Shown piece after piece: positions 15,790 through 24,125 of a DNA stretch of 64,000 nt; within the stretch, counting starts at the first letter, position 1, and the number at the start of each line of letters is the position of its first letter. Source of the stretch: Merdicola sp963557785 (lineage in GTDB: Bacteria > Bacillota > Clostridia > TANB77 > CAG-508); contig CAUWBF010000009.1 in assembly GCA_963557785.1 (NCBI GenBank), positions 1 through 64,000 of the forward strand. The letters are read 5' to 3'. The notes under the pieces are model-generated. The model did no database searches. It saw only the letters and a list, made by a program, of their open reading frames with translations, and had not been told where the DNA came from. The position numbers and the translations under genes are program-made.

Positions 15790-16347
15790 TTAATATAACA
15801 GAGGAATTTCAAATGATTTTACAACAATTTCAGCCTTTTTGTCGAGAATGAACCAGTATTCCGAACGGTAGGGGAACCCTTTGGGTGATTTTGTTTCAAA
15901 GGTGATTTTTACTTTCCATCCATTGAATGGTTTTTGTACATTCTCATGTTTTTTATTGAGGTCATCAATTTCTCCGTATGCACAGAGAAGTCGAAGCGTA
16001 TTCATTGCATCCACCTGACGATTTACCTTTTCACTCATCTCAGCATCAAATTCATCCACATCTTGGAAATAGTCAGTTTCTTCGAAAAATTGATTGGTGT
16101 ATTTCAACAAACGCTTGGAAAGTTCGTCTTTTTCCTTTGGTGTGATGAAATTCAATCCATAAAACATCTCAGGCTTACTGATTTTCGTGATCTTGATAGA
16201 ATCAGAAGTAAGGCTGTATAAAGCTTTTTCTGCAACTTTTGTAGCGCGTTTGTCCGGACTTTCACTGCAGCTGAAAAAAAGAATCAGACTGCAGCAAAAG
16301 ACCGAAACAAGAGAAATTACCATGTATTTCATTCCGAACTTAATCAT
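15790..16347 (-). CDS. Lipoprotein of unknown function, 185 aa
   Basis: A hydrophobic leader ends in LILFFSCSES, a lipobox-like site with the cysteine near residue 27. The mature part is charged and ends in beta-type strands (WKVKITFETKSPKG). Its ATG overlaps the OmpA-like gene's stop in a TAATG junction, so it is translationally coupled and is the last gene of the long operon that begins at 34728. It probably faces the periplasm or outer membrane. Confidence 0.6.
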   Translation of the reverse strand: MIKFGMKYMVISLVSVFCCSLILFFSCSESPDKRATKVAEKALYSLTSDSIKITKISKPEMFYGLNFITPKEKDELSKRLLKYTNQFFEETDYFQDVDEFDAEMSEKVNRQVDAMNTLRLLCAYGEIDDLNKKHENVQKPFNGWKVKITFETKSPKGFPYRSEYWFILDKKAEIVVKSFEIPLLY

Positions 16348-17606
16348 TAGTGAGTTGTGAGTAGAATAATAGTAGTTCTATTGGCTTCAGCAGGAGCGTA
16401 TGTGCTGATACCACCCAAATTCGCACCTCTCATGTTATCCATAGAAACCCCATATTCTTTCAATTTCTTGGCTATGTAGTTTCCACGTTTGGCTGCAAGC
16501 TTTTTATTGTAAGCAGCCTTACCGGTATAACTGTCTGCTGCAGCAGAAATATGTACAATCAAATTCTGTTCTTTGGCGATATTTGCAATTTCTTTCAAGT
16601 TAGAAAGTTGGGTCTTATCAACCAGGTTTGCAGTGTTGATTTTGAAATAGAAGTGGATGGGTACTCCTACAGCAATGATGGTCTGATTATTATCGGCTAT
16701 TGAATCTTGCATGGATTCATTGCTAAGTCTTTCACGAAGCGCATTCAGACCGCTATAGTTATTACTTCCATCAGAAACAATGGTTGTGTTCAACCCATTA
16801 CCATTGTTGGCTTGGTCTTGATAAGCATAGTGATCCAACAAGTAATTATTTTGGTTGATATATGGTTCTGCATCAATGATTCTTTTCCAACCGCGTTTAC
16901 CAAGTGTGTAGGAAATGCCAACTGATACATTCAACATATTATCACCAATCTTTCCAGATGTTCCTACACAGTCAAAGTGACGCATGGTTGAAATACCGCT
17001 AACTTCACCGATAAGGTGCAGTCTGTCAAAAAGCCTATATCGTAATTCAACGCCGTAATTCAGCGCAAAGGGCTTATTATCTGTTGATGTTCCGTCTGCT
17101 TGTAAATAACCGGGAGTAGCAGAACTGTTATTGATAAAGCCAAAACCAATAAAGGGAATTACATCGAATTTGGAGATACCATACTCATTAGGTTGGAGGT
17201 TTGAGGTAAGGTTAATCATCAAATCTGCATGGATATGATAATATTTCATCTTATCCAAGTTGGCATTTTTGAATTTGAGACCTTGATAACCTAATCTCGT
17301 GCCGACTGCCGGAGTAAACCATTTGCCGAAGCCAATATTTAAAGTGGGCATAATTCTGTCGAACAGATCTCCACAGCCAACCGGTTTACCGACAAAGGCA
17401 GAAGCTCCACCTTTTACTTCAAGAAACCAATTACTTGCCCAACCTCCTGTTGAAACTACATCATTCAGATAGGTCGGTTTCAATGGGGCTGTCAGGCGTT
17501 TCATTTCTTTGTCATCATCAATATGACATTCTTTGTAACAGGCTTCAGCTCTCATTGCTGTCATTGAGCATAACAGCAAGGATGCTAATAAAAAATTTCT
17601 TTTCAT
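16347..17606 (-). CDS. Outer-membrane beta-barrel with C-terminal OmpA-like domain, 419 aa
   Basis: The true start is the ATG at 17606 (MKRNFLLASLLLCSMTAMRA), a signal peptide; the frame extends upstream without support. Residues 40-270 alternate in the pattern of an eight-strand barrel, with KGGASAFVG and VSVGISYTLG. The C-terminal third (FYFKINTANLVDKTQL...) and NKKLAAKRGNYIAKKLKEYG match an OmpA-like peptidoglycan-binding domain. It probably tethers the transfer apparatus or host envelope to the cell wall. It starts 2 nt after the previous gene. Confidence 0.75.
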   Translation of the reverse strand: MKRNFLLASLLLCSMTAMRAEACYKECHIDDDKEMKRLTAPLKPTYLNDVVSTGGWASNWFLEVKGGASAFVGKPVGCGDLFDRIMPTLNIGFGKWFTPAVGTRLGYQGLKFKNANLDKMKYYHIHADLMINLTSNLQPNEYGISKFDVIPFIGFGFINNSSATPGYLQADGTSTDNKPFALNYGVELRYRLFDRLHLIGEVSGISTMRHFDCVGTSGKIGDNMLNVSVGISYTLGKRGWKRIIDAEPYINQNNYLLDHYAYQDQANNGNGLNTTIVSDGSNNYSGLNALRERLSNESMQDSIADNNQTIIAVGVPIHFYFKINTANLVDKTQLSNLKEIANIAKEQNLIVHISAAADSYTGKAAYNKKLAAKRGNYIAKKLKEYGVSMDNMRGANLGGISTYAPAEANRTTIILLTTH

Positions 17607-17608
17607 TA

Positions 17609-18637
17609 TTATCTTCTTATTTTGTGATGATTTGTTTGTCTTGACATAACTGTTACGCTTTGTTCTTCGTGAACCTTTGATGAAGATTCTGATTTGCATA
17701 CTGTTCCGGATTCCGGAATTTCTCTGCCCATCGTTTGCGAATCTCGTTTTCTCTGGTCAAGATGTTGAACTCCGCTGCGGTTTGACGTAAATTGTTTTTT
17801 TGTTTGACACTCAACCACTCGTGAGAGTTTTGCAGCTTCTCCGAGCGTGAGGCAATCAACTTTTGAAGCGATTCCATATTTCTGAAGTTCTTTATCGGTT
17901 ATACCTAAATTCAGTAGTTTCTCCTTATATTTAATATCAATCCTTATGTCAGACAACTTACTATAACTTCCATGTCCTAACGTGCTGATCAAGACAACAT
18001 GACCACCCTTACTTTCTACATAATCTCTCAGGTCTCTAAGTTCAGCACCCGAAGTAATGAAATCATCCAAAAGTATATAATCAGTACCTTGGTTGATATT
18101 ACCTTCGTAACGCATCCTTTTACAAATCCGAGATATATCTGATGCTCCTGTATGAGAAACATTGGTTATTCCGACTACATTATGTTCGACTTGCATTCCT
18201 GCTGCTTCAAACATAGCTGCGTATGCTGCAGGGATCATATTGATACCATCACCTTTCATGCGATGATTGTATATAATGTGAGCATTGGGGTATGTTTGCA
18301 CAATATGGTGAACCTTTTCATCCTTAACCATGTCATTCACAAGACTAAGTGCTGCTTCAAAATCTCCTTTTTTTGCAGCTTCAAAAGCAGGGTGCTTTCT
18401 TGCAGCAGTAGTACTGGTATGATTTATGATGGCAGGAAAATCCTCTGGCCAGGAATTCCCTTGTGGCATAGAGTCTTTTTGATGTAAAATATAGAGAGCT
18501 GTATTGTAGTCTACTTGTACAGGGGTATTGCCAAAGTACATATAAGCAATATTATCTTCAGCAAAAGTAAATAAAACTTCTGAATTAGAACCAAATTTAC
18601 TATCTTCGAAATCGCTGATGCTCAGTTTCCTGAGCAT
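17609..18637 (-). CDS. Phosphoribosyltransferase-like protein, 342 aa
   Basis: The loop YILLDDFITSGAELRDL (residues 187-203) is the PRPP-binding motif of type I phosphoribosyltransferases. Upstream segments (HPAFEAAKKGDFEAA) and a strand IIYNHRMKGDGINMIP occur in the Bacteroidales mobile-element branch of this family. The last 90 residues are low-complexity and polar; a different frame (17653-17877) is open there for 74 codons and also looks protein-like. The start overlaps ardC by 38 nt. A role in nucleotide salvage or modification during conjugation is guesswork. Confidence 0.7.
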   Translation of the reverse strand: MLRKLSISDFEDSKFGSNSEVLFTFAEDNIAYMYFGNTPVQVDYNTALYILHQKDSMPQGNSWPEDFPAIINHTSTTAARKHPAFEAAKKGDFEAALSLVNDMVKDEKVHHIVQTYPNAHIIYNHRMKGDGINMIPAAYAAMFEAAGMQVEHNVVGITNVSHTGASDISRICKRMRYEGNINQGTDYILLDDFITSGAELRDLRDYVESKGGHVVLISTLGHGSYSKLSDIRIDIKYKEKLLNLGITDKELQKYGIASKVDCLTLGEAAKLSRVVECQTKKQFTSNRSGVQHLDQRKRDSQTMGREIPESGTVCKSESSSKVHEEQSVTVMSRQTNHHKIRR

Positions 18638-19841
18638 TTTCCTCTATTTTTTCGCTTGTGTTGATATTTTCTTCCTCTTTTTCTTCCTGCTTTGGTTTGT
18701 CTATAATTTTATTTTCGTTAGCGATAAACAATGCAGAATCCTTCTTATTTTGTTCCCTTATATCTGAAAAATCAGCATTTACGCCATCTCGTTTCAATCG
18801 GTTGTCGATAGATTCCACACGTGTTGAAATATAGTTGGCAGAACGCTTTACATCAAACAGTGTTGTTTTGATGTATGAAGGATCTTGTTTGAGATTGGAG
18901 AGCCATGATTTCAGATACCTTGCGCTATCATCTTTCAAATTCTTTTCCATGCCGTATCTCGTAGAGAGTAGGGCAGCTGTCAATTCTGCTACCAATTCTT
19001 CACGAGCATAGGAGGGAGAACCGAAATGATCTCCAGAGGCAAAACGGTTTAATCTGTTTTGCGCTCCGGAAGCATGGCTCATTTCATGGAACAGTGTTCC
19101 GTAAAAAGCTTCACCATTTTTGAATTGTTCTTTCAACGGAACTACAATCGTATCTTTGTTAGAGTCGTAGTAAGCTCTATCCTGTTGGGTAGGCTTAATG
19201 GGACAAACATATAGATCGTTCTTAATCATTGTATCAACGGCAGGAATTTCCATAGTTTCCTTTTCGTTGTTGTGTTGGACCTCTTCGTATTCTTGGTTGA
19301 ACTTGGCATATAACTCGGGTCGTGCTTCTTTGATATTCGTCTGGTCTATGTTGAAAACATTGTAGACTTGAAGCTTTGGATATACACTATAATTCAATTT
19401 TTCGTCATCCGGGAGATTTTTGTAGTCATCATACTTAATCTTATCATGGGTCTCTTTATGGACTACCGTAAAGGAAGTAAACATGACCGGTGTGCTTTTT
19501 TCTCCTTTGGTAACTGTAACGAAAGGGAGTTTGTTGCCTTCCTTGTCAACAAGTGGCTTTCTATTATCATCAAAGTTAAGACTGGAAATTCTCTCAAACG
19601 TGGCAAAACGGTTGGAGTTCCAACCTTTGTTTTCCTGTTGAAACATGAGAATCAGCGCATTCATACCGTTATATTCCCGGCCTGATAGATTTTTGGGCCA
19701 TTGAAGTGCGTTTTTCGTAAACCAAGGCTTTTGCCAGTTAGATGACACACTTTCAATCTTTTTAATCATCAAATCGGCAAATACATCCAATGCTCTATCT
19801 TCAGCAGATGGGCCGTTGTTTTTATACTGATACTTAGCCAT
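18600..19841 (-). CDS. ardC: ArdC-type antirestriction protein, 413 aa
   Basis: The N-terminal half (NLSGREYNGMNALILM, then WNSNRFATFERIS) is the ssDNA-binding ArdC/DUF1738 domain. The zincin motif HEMSH lies at residues 252-256, followed by the family's ASGAQNRLNR and a downstream REELVAELTA. The metal site is intact. ArdC proteins protect incoming single-stranded plasmid DNA from host restriction. The last 40 residues are glutamate-rich. It is preceded by the SSB-like gene (9-nt gap), consistent with early-entry functions grouped together. Confidence 0.85.
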   Translation of the reverse strand: MAKYQYKNNGPSAEDRALDVFADLMIKKIESVSSNWQKPWFTKNALQWPKNLSGREYNGMNALILMFQQENKGWNSNRFATFERISSLNFDDNRKPLVDKEGNKLPFVTVTKGEKSTPVMFTSFTVVHKETHDKIKYDDYKNLPDDEKLNYSVYPKLQVYNVFNIDQTNIKEARPELYAKFNQEYEEVQHNNEKETMEIPAVDTMIKNDLYVCPIKPTQQDRAYYDSNKDTIVVPLKEQFKNGEAFYGTLFHEMSHASGAQNRLNRFASGDHFGSPSYAREELVAELTAALLSTRYGMEKNLKDDSARYLKSWLSNLKQDPSYIKTTLFDVKRSANYISTRVESIDNRLKRDGVNADFSDIREQNKKDSALFIANENKIIDKPKQEEKEEENINTSEKIEENAQETEHQRFRR

Positions 19842-19850
19842 TTCTTTGTT

Positions 19851-20483
19851 TTATTTTTGTTGTTCGGTTTTTTGATATTCTGAGATTTCCTTGACGATAG
19901 AGGATATGCGGATATTGCCATCATAGGAGGAAATAGTCAAGTCTCCAATAATACTTAATGTGGCTTTGGGTTTCATGAAGTCCGGCTTAATGGTGTCGAT
20001 GGAAGCACCTTTTTCCGGGAAACGCATAAAGTTTACCCATGTACTGAAGAACTCCTCTCCATGCTTTTCTGAGGAATAAGCTGAGAAGATGAGATAGGGA
20101 TTGCCGTTCTTATCATTTTTCTCTTCATAGATATTATCGTTTTTCAAACGACCTCTGAAAATGAGGGAACCGGAAATAGCATCTACGCTTTGAAGTTGTT
20201 GAACTTCATATTTTTCTGCGTTCAGATAGAAAGAAAAGTCTTCTTTCTTGTGAATATCCATTTCTCCCGAAACAACCACTTGTTTGCCAATAGTGAGAAT
20301 CGAAAGATCTTCTTGTTTGCCATTGTACATGGCAACAAATATATTCACTTCCTTTTGGCTGATTTTGGGATCTGACAACCGCACCGTGAGGATGAATGAA
20401 AGGTAAGACTTGTGATTTTTGTCAGTTCTTACCACGGCTTCTTTGGTAATTGTACCAGTGATGTTTACTTTTGCGCGTATCAT
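19851..20483 (-). CDS. SSB-like OB-fold protein, 210 aa
   Basis: The protein starts MIRAKVNITGTITKEAVVR and continues with strands typical of an OB fold (LSFILTVRLSD, then NIFVAMYNG and VVVSGEMDIH). A second similar region covers residues 105-200 (FRGRLKNDNIYEEKN, LIFSAYSS, TLSIIGDLTIS), so it may hold two OB domains in tandem. It lacks a clear acidic DDIPF tip. It probably coats single-stranded DNA during transfer and lies next to ardC. Confidence 0.6.
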   Translation of the reverse strand: MIRAKVNITGTITKEAVVRTDKNHKSYLSFILTVRLSDPKISQKEVNIFVAMYNGKQEDLSILTIGKQVVVSGEMDIHKKEDFSFYLNAEKYEVQQLQSVDAISGSLIFRGRLKNDNIYEEKNDKNGNPYLIFSAYSSEKHGEEFFSTWVNFMRFPEKGASIDTIKPDFMKPKATLSIIGDLTISSYDGNIRISSIVKEISEYQKTEQQK

Positions 20484-20504
20484 ATCTTGTAGTTTAAAGG
20501 GTTA

Positions 20505-22127
20505 TTATTTGCGTTGAAGTGTTTGTTCTTGCGTTTGTTGCTGAGATTCTATCTGTTCGTATGTGTTGGACGCTTGTTTGGAGAAGGTGATGGAATACAC
20601 TATATTTGTAATCTTCTGCTTCTTCATAGTATCATCGCTGTCACTGTTGAGAATACCGGCAATTTTATTTTGTTCGTTCTTGGTTAGCTCGTGGGATATT
20701 TCCTGTTTTCCGTCATTGACGGTGAGTATAGGTTTCCCATTGGCATTGATACTGATTGAGGCACTTTTAAAGTTGGGAGTGAAGCTACTGATGTCAACTT
20801 TCTTGTTGAATACCGCATCACTGACTGCCTGAAGTTTTTCCTCGTTGCTTTTGTCTTTATCCAATTTCATGGATAACATAAGCAGCATCATTAAAAACTG
20901 GAAAAGTCCTCCGAACAAGCCTTCTCTCTGGGCATTGTCTAATTGGGCATCCTCAGAAGAAAGCAGCTTTTGCATCCAACTCTCAGGATTTGTTTCTCCT
21001 TGCTGGTTTTGAAGGACAGATTTTGGATCTTGGCCACCGGCTGCATATTGGCCGAGTAAATTTTTGCCATTATACAAGGCTTCTTTGTTCAAGTTGCCTT
21101 TTTGATTGATTTCTGCCAAATAAGCTGCAGGGTTGACCCAAGTCTTTTTGTTGTCTGCCGATATATTGATTACACCCAAATGTAAGTGTTCACCTGTAAC
21201 TCGTGTACCAGTTGCACCTGATACACCCAATTTTTGACCGGCATTTACCGTATCACCCTTTTGTACGTTGATTTGGGATAGGTGCATATATTGCACATGG
21301 GTCTTACTACCGTCATCACGGACGTATTCGACAGTAACCGTTTTTCCTCCACCGGTATCAGTTCTATTGTCTACACCGATTACTTTACCATTATTTTCAG
21401 TAGCCAATAAATCATCTTTGCGTGTCCTAATATCTATTCCGTGATGGATCTGCTTTTGTGATTTATTGATAGGGTCAACTCTTTCGCCATAAGGAGAAGT
21501 GATAAACAAAGATGCTTCGCGAGCTACCGGCATACTGTATTGACCTTGTGGAAGGTTCATACCTGTACTTTTTACAGCTACGGTGTTGGCCGTGTTGGTG
21601 GTTTTCGCGTTTGAATTATCGGAAGATAAGGGATTTGATTCAACACCAAACTTTTTGCCTTGGGCTTTCATTTCTTGCATCACTTGTTGGTCATATTTGT
21701 GTAAATCGTTGCTTTCAATGACACTGACAATGGTTGATACATAATTGGAAGCAGTAGCATAACCACCTTTTTTGATGGCGTTGGCCCATCCTTTATAATC
21801 TTCCGGAGAAAGACTTGCTGTATATTTTTGATAGCGATTAGCAGTCAGAACCTTAGAATGGTCTTCATAACTTTGACCGACATTATCATATTTCTTGAAT
21901 TTTTCGTTAGGTCGATCATCGTTAGCCAGTACATAGTTGCCATTATAAGTGCCTTTTACTCCGAAATGATTATTAGCGGTTTGTGCCAGAGTACTTTTAC
22001 CGGATGCAGATTCTATGATTCCCTGTGCAAGTGTTACAGAGGCAGGAATGCCATATCTGCGCATTTGCTCCATGGCATATCCTGCATATTGTTCAATATA
22101 TTGTTGTCTTGATGAATTTACTCCCAT
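20505..22127 (-). CDS. Two-domain wall hydrolase: glucosaminidase plus M23 peptidase, 540 aa
   Basis: Residues 10-140 follow the FlgJ-like glucosaminidase pattern (VTLAQGIIESASGKSTLA, probable catalytic E39, then NNHFGVKG). Residues 205-335 are a complete LytM/M23 peptidase: HHGID (H229, D232), YMHL (H282) and HLH (314-316). A hydrophobic patch FLMMLLMLSM near residue 415 and a polar tail follow. There is no signal peptide, so export may depend on the transfer system. Enzymes like VirB1 open peptidoglycan to let the conjugation channel pass. It abuts the 660-aa gene with no gap. Confidence 0.85.
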   Translation of the reverse strand: MGVNSSRQQYIEQYAGYAMEQMRRYGIPASVTLAQGIIESASGKSTLAQTANNHFGVKGTYNGNYVLANDDRPNEKFKKYDNVGQSYEDHSKVLTANRYQKYTASLSPEDYKGWANAIKKGGYATASNYVSTIVSVIESNDLHKYDQQVMQEMKAQGKKFGVESNPLSSDNSNAKTTNTANTVAVKSTGMNLPQGQYSMPVAREASLFITSPYGERVDPINKSQKQIHHGIDIRTRKDDLLATENNGKVIGVDNRTDTGGGKTVTVEYVRDDGSKTHVQYMHLSQINVQKGDTVNAGQKLGVSGATGTRVTGEHLHLGVINISADNKKTWVNPAAYLAEINQKGNLNKEALYNGKNLLGQYAAGGQDPKSVLQNQQGETNPESWMQKLLSSEDAQLDNAQREGLFGGLFQFLMMLLMLSMKLDKDKSNEEKLQAVSDAVFNKKVDISSFTPNFKSASISINANGKPILTVNDGKQEISHELTKNEQNKIAGILNSDSDDTMKKQKITNIVYSITFSKQASNTYEQIESQQQTQEQTLQRK

Positions 22128-24110
22128 TTATCTGTGCATTGATGGACGTGATACAATAGACTCTTTTTGTTCCTGCTCTTTAGGTGGATCTTGACGAGAT
22201 GGTTTGGGTATTTTTTGTTCTTCCTCGTTGGGGGTGCAAATAGCTACTCTTGAACCACTTCTTATCAGTTTTGGCAAATTTCCGTCTAAGGAACTGGCAG
22301 GAAAACTGGCACTCCTGAGAGGAGTTTTCTCGTTTTCATAATGATTCTTCTCCGTCTTTATTTCCAGATCAAGTTTTTTTGAAAGTGTGACAGCATCATC
22401 AGAATATGCTATATAATAGTTCCCTTTGCGAAACAGTAGAAGCGCGTCAGAATAATTCTTCTTCAAAGCCTTATATTGCTCCATAATGGGAGGAATGTTC
22501 TTTTCTGCAGTATCATGAGAAACTTCTGACTGTTTACTTTGCTCTTTTGTTGCAGTCTGCTCTACTTCTTGGGCTTGTTTTGTTCCCTCTTTTTTAATGT
22601 TGTTGAGAGTTTCAGCGTAAAGGCTCGCTGCCAGTGCTACTTTATAAGCTGAGCGATTATCTGTCAACCAAAATCTTTGATAAAGAGATTTGTTTAGCTC
22701 AATGGGCTGCAATGCTTTTCCGTCAACATACGCGATGATCATGTTTTTTTGGTCTTTGGTTCTAAAGACGTTAACCCTGTCAATTTTTTCAATGTTTTCC
22801 TGCGTAGCTCCGGTATTAAATATGTCCACCTTCAATTCGGGATGTTGAAGGGAAAGACCATAATATTTTTGAGCAAGTTCAGTTCTAATGCTAACTCCTT
22901 CTTCCTTGTTCGGATTCTTCAAGGAATCAAAGTACATACTTATATCCTGCTTTGAAGGATGAATGGCAAAAGGCTTTTGCTCATTTGGTCGGGCAACCAA
23001 AGTCCATTTTTCATTATCATCTTTGAGAATGGTAATCTGCTCAAAAGAAACAGCTTTTGAAACCTGATTTTCTTGCATATTTCTCTGAGCTTGTTCCTGA
23101 GAATTTACATTGAGTAATTCCACTGTTTCTCGCTCATTGATTTTGATTTTTTCTCCCTTCTCTGCTTTTTTCATCATGCCGACAGCACGATTGATGTCGC
23201 GGAAAAGGTTTTCCGTATAATTGGGCGTTTCTTTGATATGTTTGATGATAGATGGTACATTCTCAATCGTTGTTTTCTTCAATTTAGAAGGCAAACCAAA
23301 TTCAAGAAGTTTGTGTGCTGAAACTAAATCTTCTACCAAACTCTCACGCGCCTGTTTCTCTTTGTCAGAAGACATTGTTCCTTCTCTGTTCAAACGCTGT
23401 GGTACACCAGTAGCACGAACAATTTCACGAGTTACGGCCTGTACATATTCCGGGTATGTGTCAAATTCCTTCTGAGCCGGAATATGAATCAGGTCTCTGT
23501 TTGCATCATAATGAGCTACACCTATACCATCTCTGCGTATAGGCAGGAGGTTTTCCCTCATTTTTTGAATGTATTTATTGATGTCTATGCGTAGCTCTTT
23601 CTCATCATGCGGTGCAGTCTGCCCGGTATCATTGATATGCGTCTTATATGAATCCTTGTGAACAAAGGGAAGGGTAGTTTGGTCAAGGTTGAAAAGTGTA
23701 AATACATTTTCTTTAGGATTGACTCTGTATCGTCCTTTATCCTCCTCAGATAATTTGTTGAAACTATCCTTGGTAATCTTGTTTTCCGGGTTCGCAATTT
23801 CAACATATTCATTGAGATTGCTCCAAATGAAAGGAACTCCTTTTTGTCCTCTTCGAATAGCTGCATTATTGGCTTGGAGATTTTGAAAGGTCGTATAGGC
23901 GTTTGACTTGAAATTTCCATTGTCACTGTGCATAGCCATCATGAGAGAGTTTACAGGTGTAATTTGCAACTCTTTGTTATAGAAGTGAGGTTGCTGCTTA
24001 TAATTGGTGTTTAGAAACAAACCATTTTCTTTTGCAGCTCTTTCTAAGGCTTCTATGAGGACTTCTTTCTGTCTTTCAAGCCCGGTTTTTTTGATATATT
24101 CTGTTTCCAT
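22128..24110 (-). CDS. Degenerate ArdC paralogue with MutS-domain-I-like C-terminus, 660 aa
   Basis: Residues 20-330 follow ArdC (YTTFQNLQANNAAIRRG, FIWSNLNEYVE, then VPQRLNREG). The zincin helix reads REIVR at 228-232, where HEXXH is expected, so both metal-binding histidines are lost. From about residue 550 a MutS domain-I-like segment appears (YKALKKNYSDALLLFRKGNY, LDGNLPKLIRSGSRVAICTP). Such a combination suggests a DNA-binding, non-proteolytic relative. It sits between two structural genes of the operon. Its function is unknown. Confidence 0.7.
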   Translation of the reverse strand: METEYIKKTGLERQKEVLIEALERAAKENGLFLNTNYKQQPHFYNKELQITPVNSLMMAMHSDNGNFKSNAYTTFQNLQANNAAIRRGQKGVPFIWSNLNEYVEIANPENKITKDSFNKLSEEDKGRYRVNPKENVFTLFNLDQTTLPFVHKDSYKTHINDTGQTAPHDEKELRIDINKYIQKMRENLLPIRRDGIGVAHYDANRDLIHIPAQKEFDTYPEYVQAVTREIVRATGVPQRLNREGTMSSDKEKQARESLVEDLVSAHKLLEFGLPSKLKKTTIENVPSIIKHIKETPNYTENLFRDINRAVGMMKKAEKGEKIKINERETVELLNVNSQEQAQRNMQENQVSKAVSFEQITILKDDNEKWTLVARPNEQKPFAIHPSKQDISMYFDSLKNPNKEEGVSIRTELAQKYYGLSLQHPELKVDIFNTGATQENIEKIDRVNVFRTKDQKNMIIAYVDGKALQPIELNKSLYQRFWLTDNRSAYKVALAASLYAETLNNIKKEGTKQAQEVEQTATKEQSKQSEVSHDTAEKNIPPIMEQYKALKKNYSDALLLFRKGNYYIAYSDDAVTLSKKLDLEIKTEKNHYENEKTPLRSASFPASSLDGNLPKLIRSGSRVAICTPNEEEQKIPKPSRQDPPKEQEQKESIVSRPSMHR

Positions 24111-24125
24111 TATATTTTATTTTTA

